Shown here in pieces: positions 11,400 to 22,066 of a stretch of DNA of 64,000 bases. Source of the DNA: Paragordius varius. Taxonomy: Eukaryota; Nematomorpha. The stretch covers positions 6,324,001 through 6,388,000 of the forward strand of contig OZ176056.1 in the NCBI GenBank assembly GCA_964247055.1, given 5' to 3'. The first letter of the stretch is position 1. Every line of letters starts with the position of its first letter. Below the pieces are notes generated by a model. That model searched no databases and was not told where the DNA came from. It saw nothing but the letters and a program-made list of their open reading frames with translations. The position numbers were made by a program, and so were the translations under genes.

Positions 11400-11879
11400 T
11401 TTATATCTAATACATGAGCATAGATTATATCTTCAATCCAGATTTCGAGAATGAATGTTGAGTCTATTCATTCCGGATGTATGGCACCGGCTGACGCAAT
11501 ATCCTCTCCTGGCTAGAATCGAACAATGACTGTAAATATTAAATGACCCCGATCTTTAAAACTTACCGAAAAAAACTTCAATAACTGTGGCCAACTGAGC
11601 TCTTGAAGCTGCGCTGATGAACGCGATTACGATTATATCCCGAAAACCTCGATCACTTTTAAGCTCAACGAGGAAACGCACCGGAGTTACTAATCCTATC
11701 CCCTTGGAAACCAACGCAAAATTTCCCTGCTATATGACGATGACATCGGAACCGCTGATATTTGAGGGCTGATTACCAATCTTCAACTTTTATTTGAACC
11801 GGATACTTTGCTCCTCCAGATTGAATGGTACTATTGCGAAGTCGGTAGTATTTTAAGGTTAATTCCCACTGCTGGATAA
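11400..11879. repeat. GC-richer decayed repeat block (left of the minisatellite)
   Basis: Base composition is clearly higher in G+C than its surroundings. It shares the phrase 'ccgctgatatttgag..gggctg.ttaccaatct' with the block at 12,420-12,700, so the two flank the minisatellite as related modules. No intact ORF; it reads as a decayed transposable element of unknown class. Confidence 0.4.
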
Positions 11880-12330
11880 GGTATAAATTTTATTTTACAA
11901 CGCTCTGTTAATGTCAGCTAGTATTGATGTAATTAGGGTATAAATTTTTATTTTACAACGCTTTGTTAATGTCAGTATTGATGTAATTAAGGTATAAATT
12001 TTATTTTACAACGCTCTGTTAATGTCAGTTAGTATTGATGTAATGGTATAAATTTATATTTTACAACGCTTTGTTAATGTCAGTATTGATGTAATTAAGG
12101 TATAAATTTTATTTTACAACGCTCTGTTAATGTCAGTTAGTATTTATGTAATTAAGGTATAAATTTTTATTTCACAACGCTTTGTTAATGTCAGTTAGTA
12201 TTCATGTAATTAAGGTATAAATTTTTATTTTACAACGCTCTGTTAATGTCAGTTAGTATTCATGTAATTAAGGTATATTATCTAATAACGCTCTGTTAAA
12301 GTCAGTTAGTATTGAGGTAATATTTACAAC
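11880..12330. repeat. Minisatellite, about 8 copies of a 54-58-bp unit
   Basis: A unit beginning ggtataaatttttatttta, then acaacgctctgttaatgtc, then agttagtattgatgtaatta is repeated about eight times, with two length variants (with or without the internal 'agtt') and a degenerate last unit. It is bounded on both sides by GC-richer blocks that share sequence with each other. Confidence 0.85.
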
Positions 12331-12419
12331 AAAATCTGTTAATGGTAAACACCTATACAGTTAGTTAAGAATATAGACTGCTTCCCACAGATATCCCACG
12401 AACAAAATGTACCACTGAA

Positions 12420-12700
12420 TGTATAAAGCATGCAAGACGCGACTCTGACGAGAGTAGTAGCCAATTATTGTGGGACGACGTCCTGGGAAGCAATGTTGAA
12501 GCCGCTGATATTTGAGCAGGGCTGGTTACCAATCTCCGACATCTCTGTTGGTCGGAGTTGAGACTTAGCTCAGAGCAAGCTCAACGACCACTTATCCCGG
12601 GTTAGCGTCCCAGTTGAAGGTACAACTGAAACATGGTCGCACGAAAGGGTAACGTTGACGCTTGTAATGTCTAATATCTCCAAAATTGGTTTACCTAAAG
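12420..12700. repeat. GC-richer decayed repeat block (right of the minisatellite)
   Basis: It repeats the 'ccgctgatatttgag' module of the left block and contains other GC-rich sequence (gggacgacgtcctgggaagc). A further GC-richer patch at 12,990-13,100 may belong to the same element. No ORF of note. Confidence 0.4.
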
Positions 12701-13390
12701 GCCATACTCATTTAGAAGCAAAAGATGACCCCCTTCCACACCAAAGATAAGAGCTTAAAATTAACTCTACATTTGACCCGACATAGACCTTTGACATTAC
12801 TTTATGGAGTAAGGATCAAACTCTGTTTGTACGGTTATTTAAACTCAAATATTGCTTTTACCTACCTAACAAGGCGAAATTAACATTTCTTTTAATATAT
12901 ATATATATATATATATAGCTTAATAACTATACTAACTCACATTAACACATCTAACATGAAGGCATTTATTTATGCATGTAGATACTAACGTCAAACCCAA
13001 CCTCCGATGTGTTTCCCCGCTCTGAAGCTCAATGCATTACGGGTGGGTAGGGATTGCCTTGACGGCAGGTGGCCGACGATCTTCCGACGCTACACCCTTT
13101 ACTTGTTTACATGAGTATAATGATTATTTACAAAATTATGAGATAAAAACTACCCAAAAATTAAACTAGGAAAGGTGAAAAGTTAACAAAGTATTTAATA
13201 TGCATACCAACTACTACAGACAATTTTTTTTTAGTTGTATTGTTTTTTTTAAACAGAAGCATTCCATTTAATTGTTGCCGAATGTAAAAACGGTTTTTCT
13301 CCACATTCTACCATATAAGTTTGTATGAGTAATAACATATAAAATAAAACCTAAATAATTCGTAAAAATGTTTGTTTGAATTACAAATTA

Positions 13391-13655
13391 TTAGAGTAAA
13401 AATTAATATTATGCGGACAAAATGTAAAATTAAAAGACAAATATTCTTTTATAAAAGACAACCATACTTTTTAATTATTTTATCTATAACTCATTAAATT
13501 ATTATAAAATAGAAATTTATATTGCTAATACAATCAATGACATTTTACGATTGCTATTAAATGGTTTTAATAACATATATTAGGGGTTATTAAAGTACGG
13601 TTGTCTTTTTAAAAAAATATTTTTACGTTTTGTCCGTATAATTTCAATTTGTTGT
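13391..13655. repeat. Tc1/mariner-type MITE, CAGTAAAAATT / TACGGACAAAA family
   Basis: The ends are inverted: gagtaaaaattaatattatg plus cggacaaaatgtaaa at the left, and tttacgttttgtccgtataa at the right. Inside are inverted 'agacaaccatactttt' and 'aaagtacggttgtctttt' blocks. Related copies lie at 29,315, 29,694 and about 31,455, and a lone left end at 57,834. The TA target and non-coding interior make it a non-autonomous element. Confidence 0.7.
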
Positions 13656-13829
13656 GATATATAAATGTATATTACACATTAATGTTGCCCATTTAACATT
13701 ATTATTGGACAAGATAATGTAGTAGATGTCAGAAACCAATTCTCTCCATAATTAAACAGCAAAATAAATGTCGTAGAATAAAAAAATGTTTGATTTCAAC
13801 CATTTAAATGTTTTTACCCATACGATATT

Positions 13830-14099
13830 ATACCATTTAAAATTCAATTTCACCTTTAAACAATAAAATATTACCCTCGAACACAAATTAACCCTGAAAT
13901 AAATTACATTTTTTTATATAAAAAATTACCCATATTTTGTTATATTATAAAAAAATAAACTGTATAAAATTAATACTAAAAAAATAATAAACTTTGCGAT
14001 AATATATTTCAGATTAATAATGAGTTATATTAGATCGAAACACAAATTTTTTTAGGGTAAATATGAATTGTTCGAGGGGGAATTTGAATTGTAAATGGT
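13830..14099. repeat. MITE with iterated ends, CCATTTACAATTCAAATTCACC family
   Basis: The left end begins ccatttaaaattcaatttcac and the right ends gaatttgaattgtaaatgg; both are flanked by tata. The subterminal arms carry spaced repeats of 'cctcgaacaa / ttgttcgagg' type. Other copies: 20,474-20,731, 25,503 (half), 27,957-28,304, 40,412-40,695, 52,919-53,147 and 58,536-58,890. Non-coding. Confidence 0.7.
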
Positions 14100-14147
14100 A
14101 TATTACGCCATTGGCCAAAATAATGTGAATTGGCCAACATAAATACG

Positions 14148-14148
14148 C

Positions 14149-14195
<47 letters not shown>
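14148..14195. repeat. (TA)n microsatellite
   Basis: A nearly pure AT dinucleotide run. Similar shorter runs occur at 12,895-12,917, 19,780-19,818, 25,218-25,237, 57,181-57,216, 60,292-60,309 and 60,440-60,455. Confidence 0.95.
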
Positions 14196-14197
<2 letters not shown>

Positions 14198-14368
14198 TTA
14201 GGGACTTTCTATTAATCATTGTTTAAAAAAAACTGATTTAGATTTTCAAAATCGGTATAATTAAAATCTTAGAATCCATTCTAAATATATCCGATCAATA
14301 TACATGCGATCATAAACTTGTATAAATTTATAATTATATATTGAATTAAAGATATATTAATCTGAAAA

Positions 14369-17300
14369 TCATACTAGAGGCGTAGAAACTAATTGTTGAT
14401 CAATAAATTCTTGGTAAATTAATTGATCACTCGGAAAATTCCATTGTAAATAGATATCATTTCCATCCTGGTATATTTCAATCAAAGGGCTTTTAACCTC
14501 TGGACAAAATAAATTAAATGTTAAGTAGTTTAGGACACTTTTTTACCATACCCTTTATCTAGGATAGATATTATGATATTTTACCCTCCAAAAAAAATGG
14601 GGCGAAGCACGCCATATTGAAAAAACTAAATGTGCTAAGTTTTAGCTTTTATTAATTAAAACTCTACACAAACTGCCTCGCGGGCCGCATTCGAAGTATA
14701 TATGAGCATTTAAAATTACTTTATTATATTTCAAACATAATACAGCAAAATGACTTCTTTCTAGTTCCTGTCAATTGGATAGAATTATTAATAAAAAATT
14801 GTTAAGATATTATATTTTGCTAGTAAAAAGCAGTATAAATTGCTAAAAATACTGCAAATATTATATTTTATCATAAAAGTGGTCTATAAGTAACTACAAA
14901 AAAATTTAAGTAGACATCATTACCATACTTAATCACAACGGTATGATTTCGTATTTTATTCACATCAGTGAAATTTAATTCCATCATTTGTCCATAATCA
15001 AACTGTGTAGTAAAACAAGGGTCATTTTCAAAAGCTTGTTGACTTGACGTGTTAGTCTGCAAATGTTAAAAATTAAATTAAACCATACAAATTTATAAAG
15101 AAAAGTTTTATATTAAATTATATTATTTAATTATAATGGTTCGATTCTTGTATTCTATCATTAGAAATAATAAAGAAAGAATGCGAGCTCTTAGGTGTGG
15201 GCCGGACCCAATCATTTTAAATTCAAAAAAATTCATTTGTATTGAGCTAATATTCTGTTATGCCATAAAATTCCTTTCAAAAATTTATTACCTTATGGGT
15301 AGTTTTCTACCAAATTTAAAAATCCTTTTTAATATCAGTCTATAAAAAATTTGTTTATTAGGTACAAAAAATGGAAAATTGTAACCTCTCCGCAATTTTG
15401 TGCCATTTAAATAAAAAAACTGGCAATTTAAAGTCTATATTTGTGGTTAAAAAATAATGATCCATTTATTTGCCTTTTGACTGCATTTTTTACAATAATT
15501 TTACGAAGTTACCGTTTCTTTTATAAATTTGGGTGTTAATAAGTACCGAACTAACAAAACTACAGCAGATAATAGAAGCTATTTATACCTATATAAATAT
15601 ATGTTTGACCCATTTTAAAAAACAACTTCTAAATTGGTTTTATACAAAAGAGGCGGATTTACTACCCCACTTAGTTTTAAAATGGTATATACCAGGGGTG
15701 GCCAACGAGGTGACCGCGGTCACTTTCGTGACCGCGACAACTCAAAAAGTGACCGCCTGAAAATATTTTTTTTTAAAAAATTTTATTGATTTTTTTCGGA
15801 TAGTTGGCTACTTCTGAGCGAATTTAAATTTAAAATACAAAAAAATACGGTTTAAATTAAAAAAAACGTCTAAGAAAAGGGTGTAAAAAAATTATTTTAT
15901 CAATTATAATTCATATGTTTTGGAGCATTTGCATTAAAACTTAAAATCAGTCATTTCCCTTGAATATATCAAAACTTTGAGCAAAGCTTATTCATAAATC
16001 AGAAGCATAATCGTGAAGTTAGATTTGATTTGATACACCAAAAGTAGGTTTTTAAAACTTATATTTTAGAATGAGCCAAAAAAAGTTGTACAGATACAAG
16101 AAAGATTGGGAGCAATAATACTTTTTATTATGATAAATGAAACAACCTGTCTAATATGCAATAGTACTGTTGCTTTGCCCAAAAAGTCAAATATTAAAGA
16201 CATTATAGATCTCTGCATCCACATTACTCCAAAAACTACCCCTTACAAACTCAAGAACGCAACATTAAAGTAAAGGAATTAAAAGAACAATTATCCGCCT
16301 CACAAAATAGCATACTTAAATACATCAAAGACTATAAAAATGCTACGATTGCTTCATTCAAGGTAGCGGAAATACTCATTCGGAACAATAAGCCATTCCA
16401 AGATGGTGAAATATTTAAAGAAGCCTTTATTAGCGCTTGTGATATTTTATTTGAAAATTTTGATAACAAAAATAATATTATGACAGCTATTAAAAGCATA
16501 AGCTTATCGAGAAATACCGTTATGCGCAGGGCTGAAGATTTTAGTAATAATCTTGATGAAATTTTACATGAAAATATTAATAACTGTATTTTTTTTCCTT
16601 GCAACTCGATGAGTCCACCGATTATGTTGGAATCGCCCAATTATGCATTTTCGTATGATATTTAGTGATTTATCTGCAAAGGAGGAATTATTAACTCTAA
16701 TACCTCTCCACGAACGAACCAGAGGGCAGGATATTTTTGATTCTTTTTATAAATTTATCACAGATACGAAACTTCCCATCGTAAAACTCGCATCTATAAC
16801 TACTGATGGAGCTCCAGCTATGATTGGCGTTAACAACGGCTTTATCGCTTTATGTAAAAATCACAGTGCATTTCCCAAGATCATTGATTGCCATTGTATA
16901 ATCCATAATCAAGTTTTATGTTCAAAAGTTTTAAAATACCATCATGTAATGAACCCCTGTTTTAAAATTGTTAACGCCATTCGAACAAAAAGCTTGTCCC
17001 GCCGCCAATTTCGAATTTTGTTCGGTGTGGAATATGGAGAACTTTTATTACATACTGATGTAAGGTGGTTGAGTCGTGCCGCATTTTTAATTAGATTTAG
17101 GCAACTTTTACCACAAATTAAAATTTTTTTAGAGAATTCTAAATTTTCATACCCTGAATTGAAAGATCAAGATTGGCTGCTTGATCTTGCAATTTTATGC
17201 AATATCACGGAAAAATTGCATAAATTAAACATCCAATTACAAGGAAAAGATAAAACAATGATGGATATGATGGGTGCTTTAAAATCTTTTAAGGAAACAC

Positions 17301-19605
17301 TAACAGTAGTAGAAACACAATTAAAAAACCGAGATTTAAAACATTTTTTTAATCTGGCAGCGGTGTCTGAAAAAATAGAGAATCTCTCTTTTGAAAAATA
17401 TGCAGATGATATTGGTCTGCTTATTAATGATTTTGAAAAACGATTTTCATCTATAAATAAACTTGAAGACATCGCTATTTTTTTATCATGCCCATTTAAT
17501 AATAATAATAATGTTGAATATATTGCTCAAAAACTCAGCCACTTTCTTGGTGTACCAAATTTAGCAGAGTTGGAAGAGGAATTAATAAATGTTAAATGCG
17601 ATATCCATCTAAAATCATTAGGATCTGATATATATAAATTTATAAATAAAGATAAATACCCCCATATTTGGAAAACCACTGCATTATTCAATTCTTTTTT
17701 TGGATCCACATATTTATGTGAATCGGCTTTTTCAATTATGAATGCTATCAAAACTAAACAGAGGTCACTATTAACTAATAAACATTTAGAATCATGTTTG
17801 AGAATTGCTTTGACTTCATTTGAACCTAATTTAGATAAACTTTCTGAATTTTTTCGCAGTCGGGCGTTTTAAATATTTTTTTCTTTATTAAATATGGATG
17901 TTTATCGAGTTGTATTTTCGCTTAGGAAAAAGCCGATTTACTAAAAAATATGTGGATAGAATTAAAACTGATACAATTTTAATGTACTCTTATTTATGTT
18001 CAAATTATGGTTCTAAATTGGAATGCTATTTTTTATTTCTTTTATTTTTTGTATCATAATGTATTCTCCCCTGTAATTTCAAATGCATTGTTATTTTTAT
18101 ATTGTAAAATTTCATATAATAGAAATTTATTAAATAAATATTTTGAAGTGTTTTATGTTGGTTAAAAAATTAGGGTAGTTAATAACCCGTTGTCTTTTAA
18201 TTAAAATTATTTTTGTATTTGGTTGATAGATAAAAAAATTACAATTTTAAAATGGTTTAAACAAGTCACTCTAATCTGTAAAGCAGGTATATACATCATT
18301 TAAAGTGTTGATTGAGTTTTTTTGATAAATATTTCTGGGTGACCGCGAACTCTTTTTTTAACAAAAAAGCCAAAAAAAAAGCTCGCGACAAAAAAAGTGT
18401 GGCCACCCCTGGTATATACGCTTTGCGGGGGGGGGGGTGGTAAAAATTTTGATGAGATATATTTAATATTTATACTGATTTTAAATGAAGCAGGATTTTT
18501 GGTGTTTTTTTGGGACTTACGAGACTTTTTAGAAAGTTATGAACATTTTTGAGTTAAAGAATCAAAATCCAAATATAAGAGCTTATTATATCGTATAAAT
18601 TTTTTTTAGTAGAAGTTAAATATTTCTAATCAAAAAACATCATTGAATCATATTATAATGAATACAATAATTATAATAAATTTAAAATTTTAAACTAAGG
18701 GTCTGAAGCAAATTTCAGCGACCTCTAAAATCGTCTGGTTTCCTTAAAACAGTAAATCGAGATTGTGTGAAAACATTTTTTCATTTAGATTGTGATATTA
18801 GATTTTTATATTTTGTCGTAGGGTGCTTCATTATATTTTAATCATTCGTAAACGGTATACTATTATTTAAATATTATATAAAAGCACCTTTATACTTTGC
18901 TGAATCTAAACATTATTATTACCCTAGAATTTTGAAATACCTGGTTTGCAGATAATAATTTTGAAAAATTCCCCATATTCGAGAGCAAACTAAACTTTTA
19001 ATTAACATTCAGTATTAAAAACGTTCGACATAAAATTAAATAAAAAAAATTTTAATAACATTTTAACATTTTCATCGCCGTTTCTCACGTGTTAAAAAAG
19101 ATATGCATCATAAAATTTGCCAAAATTTCAATTTTGACGAAAAGTATACATTATATATTTTTTTTCTTGTGTCCAAATATCAAAAAATGTTTTCGTGCAA
19201 TCTCGCTAATTGAAGATATATATATCATATTTTAAACAATTATCGGCAACTTTTTATGTCTGATACGTATATTACGCCTGTTAAATATATATTAATAATA
19301 TTATTTGAAATCAAGCATTTAGCCTTTACCATATAAAATATATCTGATTCTATGTTAACTAATTTTGCGATTTTTTATGGTGCCTTTTTTATAAGCCCAA
19401 AAACCTAAAGAACTATGAGGTTTTTATACAATCTATCAGAAGTTATCGATATATATTAGCCATGGTTTGACTAGTTGAAAAACAGATTGATAATATACCT
19501 GAGGAATGTTCTGTACAATCGCTTTATTAAAGGGAAATTCCGTACACACAGTCATAGATTTATTTATATGTTGGGTAAATATTACACGGAATCTTCGATT
19601 TTTGT
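14369..19605 (-). CDS. Unrecognised multi-exon gene, 3' part
   Basis: Three exons are well supported: 19,605-19,499 (acceptor ATTATTAG, donor CAG|GTATAT), 15,056-14,924 (acceptor ATTTGCAG, donor ATG|GTAATG) and 14,499-14,369 (acceptor TTGTCCAG, ending in a stop). Phases agree across both junctions: 0 into ACT, then 1 into a two-base start. The joined peptide contains RRFRVIFTQHINKSMTVC, FPFNKAIVQNIPQ, NDPCFTTQFDYGQMMELNF and IEIYQDGNDIYLQWNF, with few cysteines and N-glycosylation-like NFT/NKS sites. I do not recognise the family; the composition suggests an extracellular or lumenal domain. The 4.4-kb intron between the first two exons holds the hAT transposon at 15,693-18,411. Candidate upstream exons are listed separately. 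Confidence 0.55.
15693..18411 (+). mobile_element. hAT transposon with perfect target duplication
   Basis: The ends are CAGGGGTGGCCAA at the left and TGTGGCCACCCCTG at the right, bounded by a perfect 8-bp duplication GTATATAC (15,685-15,692 and 18,412-18,419). Subterminal 'gtgaccgcg' motifs recur in both arms. It is 2,719 bp and contains a single transposase gene, decayed in its N-terminal part. It lies in an intron of the minus-strand gene at 14.4-19.6 kb. Exact target duplications with a broken transposase fit a moderately recent insertion that is no longer autonomous. Confidence 0.92.
16071..17872 (+). pseudogene. hAT transposase, GTF2IRD2/ZBED-like, N-terminal part frameshifted
   Basis: The longest open part is 16,643-17,872 (409 codons). 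It has the RNase-H-like core with SITTDGAPAMIG, CIIHNQVLCSK and DVRWLSRAAFL, and ends in the hAT dimerisation domain with FFGSTYLCESAFSIMN followed by LTNKHLESCLRIAL. Upstream, in other frames, are the start MSQKKLYRYKKDWEQ (16,071), a BED-finger-like ETTCLICNSTVALPKKSNIK and the KVAEILIRNNKPFQDGE segment. At least three frame changes or stops separate these pieces (about 16,115, 16,200-16,265 and 16,600-16,650), so a complete transposase cannot be made from one frame. Confidence 0.85.
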
Positions 19606-19776
19606 CTAATAATCATGCATATAAGAAATGTATTAGTTTCAGCAAAACTTGAAATAGAAAAATTAATAATTTATGGAAAAAAATAAAATAACAGGCGAGA
19701 CCGTTTTTTTACAAACTTATGCTAATATTTCAAAGAGTTTAAGGTTAATTTGACAAATCAAAGCCCATTTAAAATC

Positions 19777-19820
<44 letters not shown>

Positions 19821-19829
19821 CAGCCGGAC

Positions 19830-20204
19830 CAATCTTTTATTCTCAAAATCAATTTTGAATAACTGCAGATCAGGAATATTTTGGACCATATCAACATACA
19901 CATGCCTTTTTACATACCGTTGATCAAAAAATTCCTGATTTATATATGTATATATTCTAGAAATAAAACGTATCAGGATTATCATAATTGGTTTGGTTCA
20001 TACAAGTGATTTAAAAAAGTTATTTACACTTTTCTGAATCTCCATATCAGAAAATGGCAGGACTTTTGTTCAATAATTATTTTGGTTTATATGCTTCAAA
20101 TACCAACATACATTTAACGTGTAAAAATCAGAATAATATTATTGTAAAAATAAAATTTTTGGATGTAAGCTCCGAAAGTTCCAAATATTTTCACCCATCT
20201 TTGG
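19830..20204 (-). CDS. Candidate upstream exons of the unrecognised minus-strand gene
   Basis: Three possible exons are phase-compatible with one another: 20,204-20,119 (RWVKIFGTFGAYIQKFYF, ends in phase 1), 20,062-20,004 (LPFSDMEIQKSVNNFFKSL, begins with two bases and ends in phase 0, donor GTATGA) and 19,934-19,830 (EFFDQRYVKRHVYVDMVQ, phase 0, acceptor AAATCAG). The last does not join exon 19,605 in phase with the donor I see, so at least one exon or the true donor is missing. The peptide repeats the phrase QNIP also found in exon 19,605. Family unknown. Confidence 0.3.
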
Positions 20205-20473
20205 CTGTTATCTTAGAGTGAACGAAAAAATACCAACATTGCGCAACTTGATATAAGTAAGTTACCGAAAAAATGAATTTAAAATTTAATTTATAGCAAA
20301 ATCTTGTGTACCGTTTTTCATTTCATATTAAGGCACGAGAAAGGCATAAATACTTTTGTAAAAAACTTTTTTCTTTATAATTCGACAATGCTTAACATTA
20401 TAATAAAAAATGAATATTTCAATAAAATTGAAATGATAGTATGCAGCATCATTGTATAGATAAGTCTATATAT

Positions 20474-20731
20474 CCATTTACATATTCACCCTTGAACGAA
20501 AATTCACCTTAAAATAAATAGGGTTTTTTGAATAAAATTATATCAATTTTTTTATTTTTTAAGTATGAAATTTCTTTTAAAATTATTAATAAAGAAAATA
20601 ATAAACTATACCATAATGATATATTTCCTATTAATGAGTTATATTAGCTAGATAACACAGAATTATTTTCGGGTGAATTTGATTTCGAAAGTGTATTTAA
20701 ATTGTTCAAGGGTGAATTAAATTGTAAATGG
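20474..20731. repeat. MITE, CCATTTAC family
   Basis: The left end ccatttacatattcaccctt and the right end ggtgaattaaattg then taaatgg form the family's inverted repeat; the flanks are TA-rich. Non-coding. Confidence 0.7.
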
Positions 20732-22066
20732 TATATGCATTTTTTTCCGTTGCTATATTGAAATAGAATAAAGCACGCTTCAATAAATTTTGGTATAAAT
20801 TAATTCAACATAACCATTTTTAGGAAAAAAACTTTTTTTAATGTCAAACTTAACATATATTAACTTATATCGCGAGATATAGCGTTTTTGCATTTATTTT
20901 AGAGAATTAATCCATTTTAAAATGGAGACAAATTTAAACTTTCGAGACCACATTTATTTTGCTTTAATATATAGTTTATGATATATTTAGGTGATATTTT
21001 TATAATTTTTACTTAAGCAAATTTAATAATTAAATTTTAACTATAATTTTAACACAAAGTTTTGTTTCACCGCACTGGGGATCAAAATAATAAGCAATCA
21101 AACGTTATGATATTTATAAAAGTCGCAGATGCGGAACATTTTGATCATTCAAATATTTATTAAAATATTTGTTGGTCTTAAAATTAACAAAAAAAATTTA
21201 CGGAAATTGTCCAAATTGAAAAACCCAAATTATACTTTGCTTTAAATTAAAAAACCATAATATTTCATAAAAATTGCATAGATATCATTAAGCAAAATAT
21301 CTGTTTTTTTTCTAAAAAAATTATATGCTTAAAACTTTTATATCGCTCAATCTTGGCCCCTTTTAGGAGAGTAGCCATTTAGAAAAGAGCAATAATCTAG
21401 GATTTTTTGACATTACATATAATAAAAGATTTAAAAATATTGACTTGATTTTTAGTAAATCCTATAAAAGTATTTTATTGAAACGATGCACATAGCTTTC
21501 GCCAAAAAATTTTATTTTCACCAAAGATGCTCAAGTTTCACCATTTTATGTGGATGTTACCACCATAGTGTAAATAACTTTCTTAAATTACTCGTAAAGT
21601 TAATAGTTTAAAAGATCCTCATATACCTTATATATTTTTCCTCATATATCATATTAATCAGATTTTTGAGGACACTATGTAGATTTAATTTGCAAATAAA
21701 TTATTAAATTACTTACTATGCCTGTATTGATTATAGGATATTAGCATCTGCCCATCAAGAAAGACAATGAATACAGTTAATATTAAAAAGATAAAAAAAT
21801 TCATTTTTAAATATTATTTAATTTTCCAAATTTATATAGATTTGCAAACGAGTACAGACACAAGAATAAAACAGTACAAAAAAACACATTTAATTAGTAT
21901 AGTTCATAACTATTATAAACCTTTATTTCATAATAATAATAACTATAAATATCTCACAAATTGTTTTCATGTTTTTATGTGTGAATCTTAAAATAAATGT
22001 TTTTACGGGCTAGGGCAAATACCGTCGATAGTTGTTACAGGTTTATTCCGTATATTCTATTTTTAG
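20732..22066. other. AT-rich DNA, no gene supported
   Basis: I found no convincing exon. The phrase 'gtaaataactttcttaaattactcg' near 21,571 is similar to one near 63,667, suggesting another dispersed repeat. The first exon or exons and promoter of the RAB3IP homologue should lie here or further upstream. An AUG-containing ORF at 21,767-21,991 has no supporting similarity. Confidence 0.35.

Noticed and set aside
19779-19829. ORF tail of alternating Ile-Tyr
   Set aside because: Translation of a (TA)n microsatellite.
21767-21991. ORF as N-terminal exon of the RAB3IP homologue
   Set aside because: It has no similarity to Rabin8 N-termini and no donor that fits the phase of exon 22,067.
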